DNA of 64,000 bases, from NCBI GenBank assembly GCA_036345935.2, contig JADWOT020000008.1, positions 6,962,156 through 7,026,155 of the forward strand, given 5' to 3'. The DNA is from Taenia hydatigena (Eukaryota; Platyhelminthes; Cestoda; Cyclophyllidea; Taeniidae). The notes below the pieces were generated by a model that saw only the letters and a program-made list of their open reading frames with translations, was not told the DNA's origin and ran no database searches. Positions within the stretch are counted from its first letter, which is position 1, and each line of letters starts with the position of its first letter. Shown here piece by piece: positions 48,700 through 61,753 of the stretch. The translations under genes were made by a program, and so were the position numbers.

Positions 48700-49640
48700 G
48701 CTTTGATTGGTTGTTTCACTCTCGGTTTCAGCGCCAGGCCACTTGGAGATCCGCCATTCTACCTCTGCTAGGTGACCTGGCTTCTGGGTCAGACAAGTAT
48801 CTTCCGTGCCCTTCTGGTAGCACATTTTCTAGCCTAGTATGATGTCTTCTTTCGTTCTCAGGAAAGACTTGAGATGCTATATTGGTGACAGCGAGAAGCG
48901 TACCCGATCCTAAAGGGTAAGTGCTTTCATTTCAAATAATGAACGCAAAAGATGGGAATCCACTACGGTTTGGAGAATCTGTAACAACATGCATGGCAAC
49001 CATCTCAGTTCTGGAAGCAACACTAGCCAGAAACAGTTCGTTACGGAGCAGTCTGCGGTGTTTGTAGGAAGGTGTCAATTGAGTGAACACGCGATACCTC
49101 CTTCACCTTCCTAACGGTGGGATATTAACTGGCTAGATGTGAATGAGCAGCATTGAAGTGAGAACAAGGTTGCAAGGAGGAGTAGACGCAGCACCTTATC
49201 CCCACGAAACTATTTTAAACATCAGGCTTTATTAATTGACGGCTTTTGGGTCAGGGTTCTTGCGGATGGCGCTGGACACATTCCCTTTCCGCAATACAAT
49301 TCGTAAGCGGGAAGCAACGCCTGATCTAGTAGAATTACTAAGGCGTGTCGGCAAAGTTGCAGTTCAGTATATCCTCATTTACACGCAATTTCGACTACAC
49401 CGACTGCATTGTGGTATTCAACGCCGGAGGTTGCCCAAGAGAGAGAGCCGGGGCCGGAGTTTAAGAGCGGATTGTTCGCTCAACTCTTGGTTTTGGTTTC
49501 GGGTCCCTTAAGGACCCGCTATTGTCCAGACCACACCAATAACCCCAAACCCCTTCTACACATAGACTATGCATAGTCTCTCCGAGCAGCATGTCCTCTT
49601 TCCCCTTCAGGGAAGTCTCCGGGCGCTTTAAGCCTACATT
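48700..49640 (+). mobile_element. Miniature LTR-type element, copy 3 (approximate limits)
   Basis: The first terminal repeat at about 48705-48880 is followed by TTGGTGACAGCGAG (primer-binding-like, one mismatch to the consensus TGGTGGCAGCG). The 'cagttcgttacggagcagtctgcggtg' block is near 49035 and the 'attgaagtgagaacaagg' block is near 49155. A purine-rich run (about 49440-49460) precedes a second repeat at about 49475-49640 with 'caactcttggttttgg' and 'ttcagggaagtctccgggcgctt'. The repeat spacing is about 775 bp. The open frame at 49236-49511 lies inside this element and is not conserved between copies. Confidence 0.5.
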
Positions 49641-49940
49641 TATTCAGTGTTAGTGATACAAAAGGTAAACACTAGTAAATTCATGAAAACTATAGCGTAA
49701 GCTTCCAAGTCTGACAATTACTTGCTCATGAATGCTTAAAAGTAACATTTCCATATTTACGTTCCAGACTTGAACGCTCATCTTTTGGCAGATCAATCAA
49801 GTGTGGTGGCATCCTCAGCTCTCTCCCTCTCTCTTTTTCTCTCACTTTCTAGTATAGAGGTGGAGTATAATAGTACAAGTAAAGTACTTAAATGTGTCTG
49901 ATAGTATCAAATCTACCCGGCGTTATCTGTGCCGCCTGAC

Positions 49941-50155
49941 TCAGTTAACGATAATTGAGGGTAATTGAGTTTCCCCTCCAATCGTGGGAACAGTTAGCTG
50001 AGAAGGCGTACGAGACTCCTCCGTTGCCTTGCGATTGGGTCCTAGCAACGGTTTCCTAGGTGAGACGACCTCTGAAGTGGATTGCGCCTGCTTAAAGAAA
50101 GCTGGATCAATTGGGTTGATGCTTTTTTTACTCCCCTCTTGATGCATCCAACTTT
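49941..50155 (-). CDS. Candidate terminal exon, unidentified
   Basis: On the minus strand an acceptor-like 'actttcatag' is followed by an open frame reading KSWMHQEGSKKSINPIDPAF and ending LPSIIVN and TGA. Its composition (Ser, Pro, Lys, Thr) looks like a hydrophilic C-terminal tail. No family is recognised and no upstream exon could be joined, although open segments with hydrophobic character occur on the same strand at 50.6-51.1 kb. Confidence 0.25.
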
Positions 50156-51870
50156 TTCCTATGAAAGTACCCTGTGATGCGAGTAATAAACATTCTTTGT
50201 GCGTTGGTGACTTCTTACAAAAGCCTACGTAATTACTGGTTAAAGTGTTGAGGGCGAAAGGAGGCTCTGCTAGTGTGTCTTAAACAACACCCGATTTGCC
50301 GCCTCACTTGGAAACCAAATGACAAATTAAAGCAATGCTTCGAAAATTCCTAAGGAAATGCAGTTGAACTCCATGCAACACACTCAATTTAAATCAAATT
50401 TGCCTTGTAATTTCTAGATTATTGGAGAAGTGTAGCAACAATTCCTGCAGCATTTAGTGTTGCAAAAGTCATAAATGTGCCGAAAAACCTCGTTATTATT
50501 CATTATTACATACTTTTCTCAAAAAGGCCACATCATGAATAGTTTAAAGGTAGAATTGCTTCTCTGCAGCAGTACCCGAACCACTGAACTAACGAGCTTT
50601 CGCAGCGATTGACCAAACACTCTGAGCTACGCCAAAAACTCTCAGGAAAAGAATAGCGGTGGCATGGCTCTTGTGATGTGAAAATGCAATGGTAAGTTAG
50701 AAGAAGGCACAGTTGCCTAAGGAAGGTAGAGAGAAAGACAAAGCAAGGAGTGGGACCCAACCATACTTTAAAATAAACAATCATTAACCCCAAACGCGTT
50801 CTGAGCATTCACCTGAACGTGTGAAACTTGAAGTCGAGTTTACTAATGGGGCAACTGAATTCACACAGACAGCAGAGAAGGTTTAACCTGACCTCTAAGT
50901 GACATTGCAGAAATCAGGCTGAGGTGGTCTGCCTCCAACATCCGCGCGCTTCAGCACATAGACACGATTTTCTGAAGAGAAGAAGGCTCTTAAAGCGCCG
51001 TTGAGTACTATGCAAAATAGATAGAAAATTCTAAATATGGAAATAGCATTCGGGATAAGAAAATGAAGGTTTACTGTGGCACAGATTCCTCCCTCAGATG
51101 TCATTAAAGTAGTCCTATTAAAGTGGTTCGTTCAAGGTGGAGGGAAAGTCAAATACTCAATCTCAGAAGGTCATTTTTTTCAGTAACTCAGACCATTAAA
51201 AATAAGATCATTTTTTATTGTCAGCATTTGGCGGAAATTAATTTTATTTAAACACACCTGAAATTCACCCCTTATCGCACTTTCAGTTAAAATCACATCA
51301 TAATGTTAAAAATCTACTTCTTGCGCTCAGAGAGCGGTTTCACTTTAGTTTAAAATGAATTTTAAAGCAATTTTTATATTGAGTATTTTCGGCTAGCTGA
51401 ATCGTCAGGCCTATTCGCTTGATAGAAATAATTCTTTCGTGCAAGGGAAATGCTGTCTGCCGAACGCATAAATATAAACAGACGCAAAGATGCGCTCCAT
51501 AATAATAATAACGGTTCGAAAAAGTTTTTGTTTTTTTTTGCTGTCGGGTCGGAAAGAGGGAAGACGAACTCGGCTTCTCTCCTCGTATTGCCACAATACA
51601 CGAGGCCTCCCACTAGCCAATCTTCTCAACTCGAGGCTCTAAAATTGGAGGCAGAAGAAGAAGATGATGAAAAAAGGAAATATTACAATGCATAATTCTA
51701 CTGCGCGCGTACGACTTGCATTGTTCTCATGCAAGAAAAAATGTTCTGGGAAAAAAGTACTGTCGTAATTTTACCAGTCGGTGGTAATTTTCTATGTGCG
51801 AGGCACTTTAACTCGCAATATAAGTTTCGAAGGTTAATGAGGGAGAAAAATTACTAATAGTGGTGCGAAA

Positions 51871-52062
51871 ATGCCTTTTAAGTTTAAAAGGACAAATAAT
51901 GGTCAAGGCGGAGGGAGTTCTCCTAAAAAATTGACACGAATCCTCAGTCTAAGATTACCAGAGGTCGACATTTCTCCAGGGGAGGCTCGAATTATTTTAC
52001 CGTTCCGAAAGTTGTTCAATTATTATAGTGGGGAAAGCATTGGTGCTGTAACTCGTTTCTAA
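51871..52062 (+). CDS. Candidate small ORF or first exon, 63 codons
   Basis: The ATG has a favourable context (gaaaATGcc). The frame encodes MPFKFKRTNNGQGGGSSPKK and then RILSLRLPEVDISPGEARII before a stop. A basic start, a glycine-rich linker and a balanced following sequence look coding-like. It could be the first exon of a gene continuing to the right (a GT at the SIG codon) or a short independent protein. The family is unknown. Confidence 0.25.
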   Translation: MPFKFKRTNNGQGGGSSPKKLTRILSLRLPEVDISPGEARIILPFRKLFNYYSGESIGAVTRF

Positions 52063-55000
52063 TCCTAAAAAAACTCATCCAAACTGAGAATGTGTAGTAC
52101 AGGATGCAAAAAAGCCTTTCTGGTCTATGGACAATTAGAATATCTAGGCAAACGTGAATTGATGTACCGAAGTAAAGGCGTTTCGAAGCGTTTGCCTAGA
52201 GGAAAGATGGCAAGAGATACCATAATGACGAAGTCGTTGCCATTAGGGGGTGACAATCGGTTCCAGTGATTAAATGAGGCGTCACCTGCAACACGTGCTT
52301 GGCAATCATTGTCACTTGGAGAGGTCAAAAGAGCTCTCGTTGGTTCACAGCACCACCACTTTGATCACTTTATGTATCACAAAATTATGCATTCAAACCA
52401 CTATCAAGTAGAATTATGCATTGTTTTTCACTGTTTAATCAGATTTCGCTGAGTGGTGACTCGTCATTTCAAGTGATCACTGTCATTAGCCTTAATCAAA
52501 TAATACGTGACGTACCTGACCATTCATTTAATTACCAACAAAGGTCTCTTCAACTTCAAATAAAAACACATTTCTCCTTGGGCAATCAAGAGCTAAAGTT
52601 ATAAGAAAAGGGGCGGTCCAAGCTCTCATTGTCCTACTACTTGCCTGGAGCATCACCACAAAGGTGATCATTTTTAGTTTTGTTAACTGATTAACTTGAA
52701 AGCTGTCCCGGGTGGTTTTCGCTGCATTCTCGCAGGTCTTGCAATGCCAGATCCTTCCCTTAGCGCATGAAGAAAGCAGGGTAAAACTCTCATGCCGACG
52801 TCGTTCTAAAATGATTGCTTTGAGGTATAATTGAAGTATTTACTTAAATTTGCTTTAAGCGGGAAATATGCGAGTTCGCGACTAACTTTTAATCAAATCT
52901 GCAGTGGCATTAATTCTACTTTGCCCAGTTCTAATGAATGCCATCGCTACTTGCCGAACGCACTTTGGCGCTGAAATAATTCTTCCAGAACTAAAATAAT
53001 CCAAAACAGCCATGTGCTTTGCATGCCACCTCTTATCAGATTATGGCATCGAAGATGGGTTCCAACCTCCGTATCGACGACGCCTTGCTTGCACCAACTG
53101 CATCCCAACAGGCGTTTCAAATCCACCCTCACACGGTTTCGGCGTTTCGCATTTAATGATAGGAACGGATTTCAAAATATGACCTTTGGGATGAAATTTC
53201 AGTAAGGGGTAGTAAGGTCAACATCATGGCACATCTCAATGTGTGAAGAACTGTGGCACAGTTGTGCCGTTGGGGCGAATGCAAAATTGTGGAATCTTTA
53301 TAATATACGCAAAATTTTACATCAGTATTAGATGTGGGCAAGTGTACTATGGCTTTGTGGGAAACAATTTCCCATACGATAACCGAACTTTTGACATCGC
53401 TATTGATGAAACTTGTGCCAGCTTTGCCAACCGATCAATTGTGACAGGTTTGAGTTGGAGGAGGCCCTATGCCAATGAGTTGACAGGAGACTGCATTAAA
53501 CTTAAAGTTGCTTCATTGTTCGACTAGAAGACTAGTCCAGCACCATCGTGGATGACGTTAGTCGTTGGAAAAGGTTTGAATCAGCTGAAGAATTATATGG
53601 ATGATTTTGGGTACTGAGGAAGGCAACGAGACTTTGTAAATCGTGCTAACGCACAATGTACTCTGCTACAACCATTATTTCTCCAAGGAACAATTTGCAC
53701 AAAAAGTCACCCCACGTAATTGTCAAGGCGTAAACATATAGCAGGAATTGAAGAACTTGCCACAATTGTTAGGGCTACTAAACGCCTTGAATGGGTCAAG
53801 CTGCATCGATAGGTTCACTTAATTTTATTTAACATCATTTTTAGAATAAAATGACGTGTCTTTATTCTCTAGTGAACCTAGCTATACAGAACAAGGAAAA
53901 CCTAGTTGGAGTAGTCGAACAGTCAAAACTAACCCCTAATATGGAGGGATGTTCAAAATAGCCTAGCATGTGAGGTTTGGATGGCAAAGTCGGATAAAAA
54001 ATCGCAAGTGGTTCACTAGTCATCCCTTTGTAATAGTCCGGTCGTTAATTTTAACTCTTCGGTTTGGTTATTTGAGTGACTAAGGCTCCGCAGATTGTGC
54101 TTCTGTTAAGCCTTAGTAATATATCCTTTGCCATATCGCTATAACTCCATAAGAATCGGAGCACTACGTTGGTGGCAGCGATGGTGGTAAGTCAACCCTA
54201 TCCTAAAGGACAAAGAAGCTGATTTCTATCCCTTAATACTGAAGCGTTCCTTGCTGGAATATAATCATTCGTCGGTTTGAAAACTCTTAAGGACAGCAGC
54301 TACCCATTTCGGTATTCAGTGGGAATGTTATTAACAACTGAAGCAGCACTAACAATGAACCACCTGGAAAAGTTCGTTACGCTGGTGTCCACAGTACCTG
54401 TGTGAGGATTCCAACTAAGTGAATACCTGGATGGAAGCCAGATGGACGTGCTTTGACGACACTGAAGTGTGATCAAAGTGACAGAGAGAAACTGACACAA
54501 TTTCCTATCCCAGTGCTATGAGGAATAGAGATGAGCACATGGAATAGCCAGCACATTTTTTCCTTCTGCCGCTAGAGCTCCTGAACATGCGAGAAACCCA
54601 GAACCAGTAGAATTGTTAAGAGGTGTCAGTGACATTGCAGGCTGGTAACCTTTCAGCTGCATCCGAAAGCAATGATTGGCGCGGTTGATTCGTGAGGTTT
54701 TTCCTAAAGCCGCGGGTTAACAAATGGAGCGTCAAAGACGCTCATAAGGAGAGGAGATGTGCAATGCTTTGACAGTTTGAATAAGCAGCTAATTAAGTCT
54801 CCGCAGATTATGACCCTATTTGGCGTTTTGGACTTGGAGTCATGTCGGTAGCCTCAACTTTTCTACGCATCAGTAATATATATTCTACACTATTTACATG
54901 ATTTATTTAAAGTTTATAAAAGACTCGAGGCACTTAAGAGGTCGTGGACACAGCTCATGTACCAATGGACATTTATTATAACCTCAAAGGGCTACAGAAA

Positions 55001-57056
55001 GTATTACAATTCTTTGATGCCCCAATGAAGGAATTTTAGGATAAAAACGAGTTACAAACTCCAACACGAGGCCCTGGAATTTAGAAGTTGCCAACACATG
55101 TTTTCGACAAACTTGGTGTTGAATGTGCAAAGTCAGAACCTACAGCAGCACTAGTTACTGCTAAAACTCATATTTATCCAGGTAGATTGCAATCGAGTAA
55201 AGAGTGCCCACCTTTCATTAAAAAAGATTATTTGATCGCACTTTTTCGCTAAACGGGAATAATTAAAAAGCACCGTCCCCACATTTCGAATGGCATTTAG
55301 CCCGTAGCTGCCGCCGCTGGCCGATGGAAGGCGAACCGGCAGTGCTCATACCTGTCAAACCGTCATTTTTCAAGTCAACTTTGTAATTAGCCACTTTGGC
55401 ACAACGGCATCTCCCTTCAAGCTATTTGTTCCATCGTTGATCTGCTTGTGACATCCATCGAATTTCAACCAGTCGATTCATAGCTGTGATTCCGCTTTAG
55501 AAAATATTTATGCAAAAAGTGACTTTCCCACCATGAATCAGTGAATTGCTAACTTTGCTACTAAAGGTGAACAGTGAAAACCAGTTATTTTCCGAAGTAC
55601 TCATGGAATGATTTAAAATGCGTTTGAAATAAATAAAGCCACATTTTTGCAGCTCTTCGAGACTCTCCTGAGGAGGAAAGAAGTTAGGATACTTGGATAG
55701 AATACGTGTTGCTGACGCACACTGGAGCTTGGGATTACTGATCCGGCCTAGAGGCACAATAGCTGAGCCCTGAGAGGCCCGTTGCCGAAACCGAGAGCCA
55801 AACCAACAATTAATGCATTACATTTCAAAGCATCTCATTATTAAACTTGGGCAGTTTTTTTCTTATTGTTATAACAGCAGGTAGTTAGAAAATTTAAGGG
55901 TGAAAACTTCTCTGACCTCAATAAAAATTAATTTTACAGAAGGCACTCCCGCCTCCCCAAAATTGCACAGGATATGGGTTTCTGCAGTGGAAAATCCCAG
56001 ACAACTTTGGTGATGATTTCGTTCTCGAACGCGGATACAACCGGTTCAAAAAATCACGGCCACAACTTAAAAGAGGACCACAAAACATTTTCAATAAGAG
56101 TCACGAATTAGCCTGTAAAATCTTCAAGGGATGAGGATTTTACTGAATTAGAGAGCCCAGCCCCTCGCATTCGATACAGCTTGTCATACTGACTTGAAGT
56201 AAATTGTTACTTGATCTTTAATATCATGCCCACATTTATCATGCCACCCACCATGAGCATGAAACATAGGGATTCTCAATGAACGTATCTTAGCCTCTCC
56301 ATGTGACACTCTTAAACCATGAGAAGTGGAATGCTCTGCTAAATACGAGTGAAAAAACGTGTCAGTTTTGCCCGGTAAAAAGGAATTATAAAATACTTTG
56401 AGGGAACTAAGAAAGCATTTGACTGTACCTTCATCCTACTAATGCCGGGAAATTTGACATGTAATGCAAGAAGTTTTCGCTTGGGGAGAGAGGGCTCATG
56501 ATTTGGTACCCTATGTGGATGAGTAATATGGTTCATAAATTTTGTCCAACATGTGCGCGTTGTCAAGCTTAATGCACTTGGCAGGAAATACTATTTCCAT
56601 GACGAAATAAACTTTTAAATCGCTACTTGTCTGAATTAAAAGGCGTAGTGCCAATTGTTTGACTCATTATGACCACGGCCTACAGAGACCTTAACTTACA
56701 GATTTTAAAGGCACTAGGAGCAGTCAGTAAGAAATTTCCACTAAAAGATTGTAAACTTGATTGTTATTTAGACTACAAGAAAAAAGAACGTCTGAGATGA
56801 GGGAAGTTTTAACATATATTGGTGTTTGTTAAGAAGTCGCATTGATAAATATATGTAATTTTTATTATTTGGACTACATTTCATTGGGTCGATTCAAAAT
56901 GTATGTAACTAAAAATCAGCCAAAACAAGTCTACTGACAAAAAGCAAAATACTTGTGACTTAAAAGCATTAACAAAGTTGTGTTGAATGGGAAGTTGGGT
57001 CACAGTTACGAGTAAAGTACGTAGCACATTTACTAAAAAGATTAGGTTCTATGCAG
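52063..57056. other. Intergenic region, no confident gene
   Basis: It holds miniature LTR-type element copy 4 (about 54050-54945) and an old LTR copy near 55655-55800. The remaining short frames (for example 53243-53527) show no recognisable family or splice context. Confidence 0.45.
54050..54945 (+). mobile_element. Miniature LTR-type element, copy 4 (approximate limits)
   Basis: The first repeat at about 54054-54168 is followed by TTGGTGGCAGCGATGG (54170 onwards), a near-perfect primer-binding-like site for tRNA-Leu. Internal blocks are 'gaaaagttcgttacgctgg' (54369) and 'cactgaagtgtgatcaaagtgacaga' (54461). A clean purine tract aaggagaggaga (54746-54757) abuts a second repeat starting TGTGCAATGC at 54758 and running to about 54940 (agactcgaggcactt). 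Repeat spacing is about 720 bp. No coding region is seen. Confidence 0.6.
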
Positions 57057-59479
57057 AAGATTGCTTAAAGTTTGTAAAGAGCATGGGTTTATTGCGGCCT
57101 TTGAGCACAGCATCGAACGCATGAATATTTCGTTTAGGCGCGCTGAGCATTTCTCTGACGCCGCGTTGTTTAAGAGCATGACCGACGTTCACGAGTATGT
57201 TAGCATCTCATGTCCCACAACAAATGCCAAAGAGTTGCTTCAGCAGTTTCTTGCAGAGCTTCCGGAAGAATTCTTCTGCGTTACAGAAAAAGAGGCCGAC
57301 TCGCAGCTCAAATCTCACATGATATCCCTGCTGGGCAGTGAAGAGCTGTTTGAGGAGTTACAAAAAGATTGCGAGTGAGTTTTTTTGCTATTTGAGCTTG
57401 ACTTTGAGTCCACTTTGGGACTAAATGTACTTCTCATTTTAGCTTAGGCAATTTGTACATGGAGGACGAGTTTCATACTCTGGATGAATTGCTTCATGTT
57501 GTACCAGATCGAGCAAGCCGCCACTTAGACCCACTCAAAACGCTCGAGGCCATTCCGAAGGATCTCTCCGAAAAAGACATTGAGAAAAACTCACTGGGTA
57601 TACGAAGTCGCTTTAGAAGGCCCCTCGTGGACATGGGGTACCTGAACTCACCAGATGGTCTTTTTGACTGCGGCTTGCCAATTCAAGATGTCGTTCTCAC
57701 AGTATTCGTATACCGACCTATCGCACTGACCGTCGCTGACTGTAGTAATGCTGTAACTTTTTATACTTATATCATGCGTGCATTATATTATGTTCAAACC
57801 GCTGCGAAATGTCATCTCTAGCTTGCTTTTTAGCTCGTGTTTTAAATGTGCTAATCGCTGCCTAGTGTCATTCATCCGATGCTGATCTTTGTCATTTCAG
57901 CCCTGGACAATGGTAATGCAACAGCGGATTGAGATCTTGGGTTCTCAGACGTTAAGCACTTTGCGAGACGCGATAAAGTGTCCGCAGGATATGATATATT
58001 TGGGTGATTGTTCAGAAGCTATTGACAATCCCAGTGTGCACATTCCTGCTCGGGCCATATATCCATCCTCCTACTTTTTTATTGAGGGGGTTTTCTACGA
58101 TGACTTGCGTGATCCCAGGGCCACTAGATTGAGCACGTAAGTGTATTCTCTTTGTGTGTCCTTTCTCCAAATCTTCCGACTTGACACAATCCGAAACCAC
58201 TTTCCTTCTTAATGTTTTTTGACTTTGGGCGCCGACTACTTTTTTGAGTTCTAGCTTACTTTGCGATGCCTCTACTCGGTTCGCTAGGGCAAATTTAGGT
58301 CTTAATAATCCACTTTTTCTGAGTTCCCTTGCTTTTACTCTTTAGTCCCGTCATCGAATGGCAAGACAATCGTAAGGAGAAGGCTACTGAAGCCTATTCC
58401 GCCTCTACCATGGCTGATCACGTGTTGGGCGATCTTACTGTTACACTAGGAAAGCCATATCTTTTTCTGCACCAAGGAAACTGCGAACACGTTATCATTT
58501 TCACCACGATGAGGTGCGTGATACTACTCTGCTGACGTTTTCCTGTTTCATGGCCTTGGCATTGCACAAAAATTGAGCGTTTTTATGTTAGAACTTTAGA
58601 GGTGCATTTCATTGATTAGTTTTGGTCCCGATTTTTAAAAATTCCCGACTTATTACGGTTACCCACGATGATTTGTATGAAGCACGTGTTGAATGATTGG
58701 GAAATGAGCGTTTGACCGTTGAAAGCACTCAGTGTTTGCTAGAATGTCCAGGCCGATGTGCTTCATGACATTTCTTGCGAATCTAGCCACAACCAGTATG
58801 TTAGGGAGCCGACATCTCCCATCGGCACTGAGCAAGTTTCCCCTAATCACGCCTTACATGCATAGTCTTTATAGTTTTGGTTCTGGCATTCATGATACGC
58901 TTTTTTGCAGTGGACATTGTCCCACTAGTAAGGTCTAGAAGGATAGGAACATAGTTTGTGTGACTACCCATTTTGTATAGGTGGTCATGTAGGAGACAAA
59001 TTCTGTCGCACGATACTATGCAAAATCAGATTTATACCGCATTTGGGAACGTTCCTCTAACATTAAAGGTGGACATTGGTGTTCATACCCATCCACTTAG
59101 AACAGTGTTTTCTGTCGATTTGATTGTCTTTTACCAGGCATTGTTTTGGGACGGTAGTATGGTTTTCGAGTTGGTACTTCAGTCCCTCCAAAGGGTGTAG
59201 TTTTATGCGACTTTTAGGCTAACCGACCGGACTTGCGCTCAGTCCGTGTCGGCCTACCCTAAGTGTACGGGCAAGGCGCCGCAAAAGCGGATGTCATGCG
59301 AGGCGTGCAATAGTGGGCGGGCGCAGTGGTTGGTGCATGACGCTGGCGACTTGCTTCCCAAGGATCCCACCATGCTTTGCATCACCTGCCTCCGCTACCT
59401 CCTCTACACCCCTGACGGCAAAAAGATCCATTCTCGCTTCCGCGTGCAAAAATTTTTCGGCTATGAGTTCTGTCGATGA
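57057..59479 (+). CDS. SNAPC3: snRNA-activating protein complex subunit 3 (SNAPC3/SNAP50-like)
   Basis: SNAPC3 is a core subunit of the complex that binds the proximal sequence element of snRNA genes and directs RNA polymerase II or III transcription. Exons: 57057-57374 (5' limit uncertain), 57443-57707, 57901-58136, 58346-58513 and 59218-59479. The junction phases agree. Diagnostic segments are RIEILGSQTLSTLRDAIKCP, YFFIEGVFYDDLRDPRATRL, PVIEWQDNRKEK, LGKPYLFLHQGNCEHVIIFT and the C-terminal zinc module with SCEACNSGRAQWLVHD and CITCLRYLLYTPDG. The family's two CxxC pairs and the HQGxCEH motif are intact. The donor of exon 2 is set at GTATAC after the codon for F in LTVF; the alternative after LT would be two codons shorter. 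The N-terminal part is poorly conserved, and a further 5' exon carrying the start codon probably exists. MZT1 follows 207 bp downstream. Confidence 0.9.
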
Positions 59480-59686
59480 GACTGTCGCTCCCCCTTTGCT
59501 CAAATTTTTATTGACCTAACCATGTAAATATAAGCTTTCGTACTATTACCGCTTGCTCTTTTATGTCCGTGTAATACGGTCCCTTTTGTCGTCCCATGAT
59601 TGTGCGCAGATTATCCCTAAAAGCGGTTGAACGCGTGCCCCCAGGTTTATCTCTTTAATGGGCCATTGCGAATATTTTTTGCTCAG
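59480..59686 (+). promoter_or_regulatory. SNAPC3-MZT1 intercistronic spacer with candidate SL acceptor
   Basis: A 207-bp spacer. An AATATA-type polyadenylation variant lies near 59527 and a T-rich run 'gaatattttttgctcag' ends exactly at the MZT1 ATG. Short spacing, same strand and an AG|ATG junction together suggest polycistronic transcription resolved by trans-splicing. Confidence 0.45.
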
Positions 59687-59975
59687 ATGTCCGATTTACG
59701 TGAGCTTTCTGCTAACGCGGAAGTGTTCGGGATTCTATACGAAATCTCAAGGGAACTAAGCACTGGTAGGTGACTCATGGCTCCTGGGGGCTCTAGTCGA
59801 TGCGCCTTTATCAAGCTTTACGATTTCAGGTTTGAGCCAGGAGGAGCTCCGAGCGTCCTTACGACTCATAGAAGATGGTGCTGATCCCACCGCCTTGGCT
59901 CTGCTGATAAAACAGCTCAAAGAAGAAGCGAGGAGAATGAAAGCGGAGAGGACTGGCACGCGGCACATCTCCTAG
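59687..59975 (+). CDS. MZT1: Mitotic-spindle organizing protein 1 (MZT1/MOZART1), two exons
   Basis: MZT1 is a small obligate partner of the gamma-tubulin complex that stabilises GCP N-termini and recruits the complex to microtubule-organising centres. Exons 59687-59765 and 59830-59975 give 74 residues, near the usual size (human 82). The conserved core is EVFGILYEISRELSTG, LSQEELRASLRLIEDGADP and ALALLIKQLKEEARRMK, matching the family pattern of EISRxLxTGL, then C/RLxExGxxPEAL, then VIKELR. The 64-bp intron falls between the T and L of the TGL region, and its phase is consistent. A start ATG with an abutting acceptor defines the N-terminus. The exons are too short to stand out as long open frames, so the gene is easily missed. 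Confidence 0.9.
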
Positions 59976-61561
59976 CGTGCTGAGAAACAGCCTTGGTGGT
60001 TGCACATCCTTGCATTCGACGCCGCCCTTGTCAACTTCTGTACATAAGGCACACCAACTCTGAAATATACTTCAAAGCACAAAACGACTCGACTCCTGAC
60101 GCCAGCGGTTAGTGGTCCAGGGCAACTGAAAGCAGGCGCGCCTGCCAGGTGACATGCTCCAAAAATGGATGAAGCGAATAACGCGTCCGCCGGACTAACC
60201 CAACCTTGCAGTCCCGTAACCTTACCAGTATGTTGCACGACCGCAGAACTCATCACCGCAGGTGAAGTAGCACAGGCCGGCACTACGATCGGACACTTTA
60301 AGGTCGGACCACTAAGCACTCGCCGCCCGACTGAGCCCCGGACCAAATCACCAGCAGAGCGAACAGCAGGCAGCAACGTCCTACCTTTCTTTCCCCCCCC
60401 CCCCCCTTCCCTAATATACTAGTCACCTCGACTCCCTCCCTTTAAGAATAAGAACTTAGCGTTCATGAATAACGAAGATTCTTGCAAAGCACACACCAAA
60501 GGATAGCAAGGTGAAGTACATTCCGATAGCGCTCAATGCCGATCACTGAAAGCCGGCAGGCGCACCTAGAACAAAGACTCCAATTAAGCTAAGGTGGAAT
60601 AGAGGACCGCGTTTTTTTACCCGAAGGGAGGTGTGGGCCTGTCGAATCCCACCACAGCTACCACCCCAGATCTGTAATGGAAGAAAGTATCGAATACACA
60701 TGCCCAGAGAAGTCAGGTGTGAGTTATCATTAGAAAGCAGACATATGCTTGTCATTAGTCATCATATTTTGACATTTCTCACCTTGGTTATTGTTTCACA
60801 GCAATCTAAAAATAAAGAAGGCACACGTAACGGAAGAAGCAGGAGGAGATCAGATTACTAAAACTTGAAGCATTAACAGGATAGGCGCATCAGCCGACGC
60901 ATGAGTATGAACAATGTAGCTCACGAGCCAGGCTCCGTGTCGCTCTGTGCGGAACCCTTGGAATATGAGCAAGTCAGTATTCCTTTGTCTTACACCCACA
61001 TTAGTGCTTAACCATGCGAGTAAGATTGCAAAGAGTCGACACCGATGCTACCCTGACACCCACTTCATAACAGCCTTTCCATCATCACTTACCCGTTCAA
61101 CACCGACACAGCCGAACCGCTCCACCACAGACCGACGCTCAGAGACGCGCGAGCCATGCCTCGACGGCGGAAGCTGTTGCAAACTCAGTATAACAAAAGT
61201 TCTAGTTTGATTAACACGGTATATCCAAAACCGCGCAGAGCATGAGTACTTGTCATTTTTTACCCTTACATAATATTTTATCATAGTTTTGTGACGCAAT
61301 TTTCGAAAGCATAATTTAATGTTAAGACAAAATTCGTGTTCTTTGCTTAAAATTAGCATTCTTAAGTGGGAACGAGAGCATTCAGTTTTAATATTAGCCT
61401 TTACATTTGTTTAGCAGTTAAAATAATTGCGTTAGCTTTTAAACTCTATAAGAGCCTACCTTCTTTCTTAATGAACCGGTTGCATTGCATCTTTAGGTAA
61501 AGTTCCTAAAGTTCATTTTATATTAAAACTGGTCCTTTGTTTTGATTTTACGCTATTTACC

Positions 61562-61753
61562 TGTAGCGTTCCGAGGCTCCCTCGAAGGCAAAAGAAGGCA
61601 GGATGCTAGGGTAGAATACATATATATATATTCAACGGACAAAGGGAAATAGGCTACTGGCATGGCCCGGAGGCCAGCCCACGCAGCTAGGGCAGTACGG
61701 CCACCTCTGTGACCTTGACCGAACCCGGTAGTTCCAACAAACAAAGTACTACA
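61562..61753 (-). mobile_element. Solo LTR with TACC target-site duplication
   Basis: In minus orientation it starts TGTAGTACTTTG and ends AACGCTACA (192 bp). TACC lies on each side (61558-61561 and 61754-61757). The core GGCCCGGAGGCCAGCCCACGC is intact, and a short AT repeat occurs at about 61620-61630. It is very similar to the solo LTRs at 33231 and 33709. Confidence 0.75.

Noticed and set aside
57708..57821. Continuation of the SNAPC3 exon 2 frame after VFV
   Set aside because: The family alignment and the phase of exon 3 (starting at CCC TGG) require a donor at GTATAC; the extra residues are intron translation.
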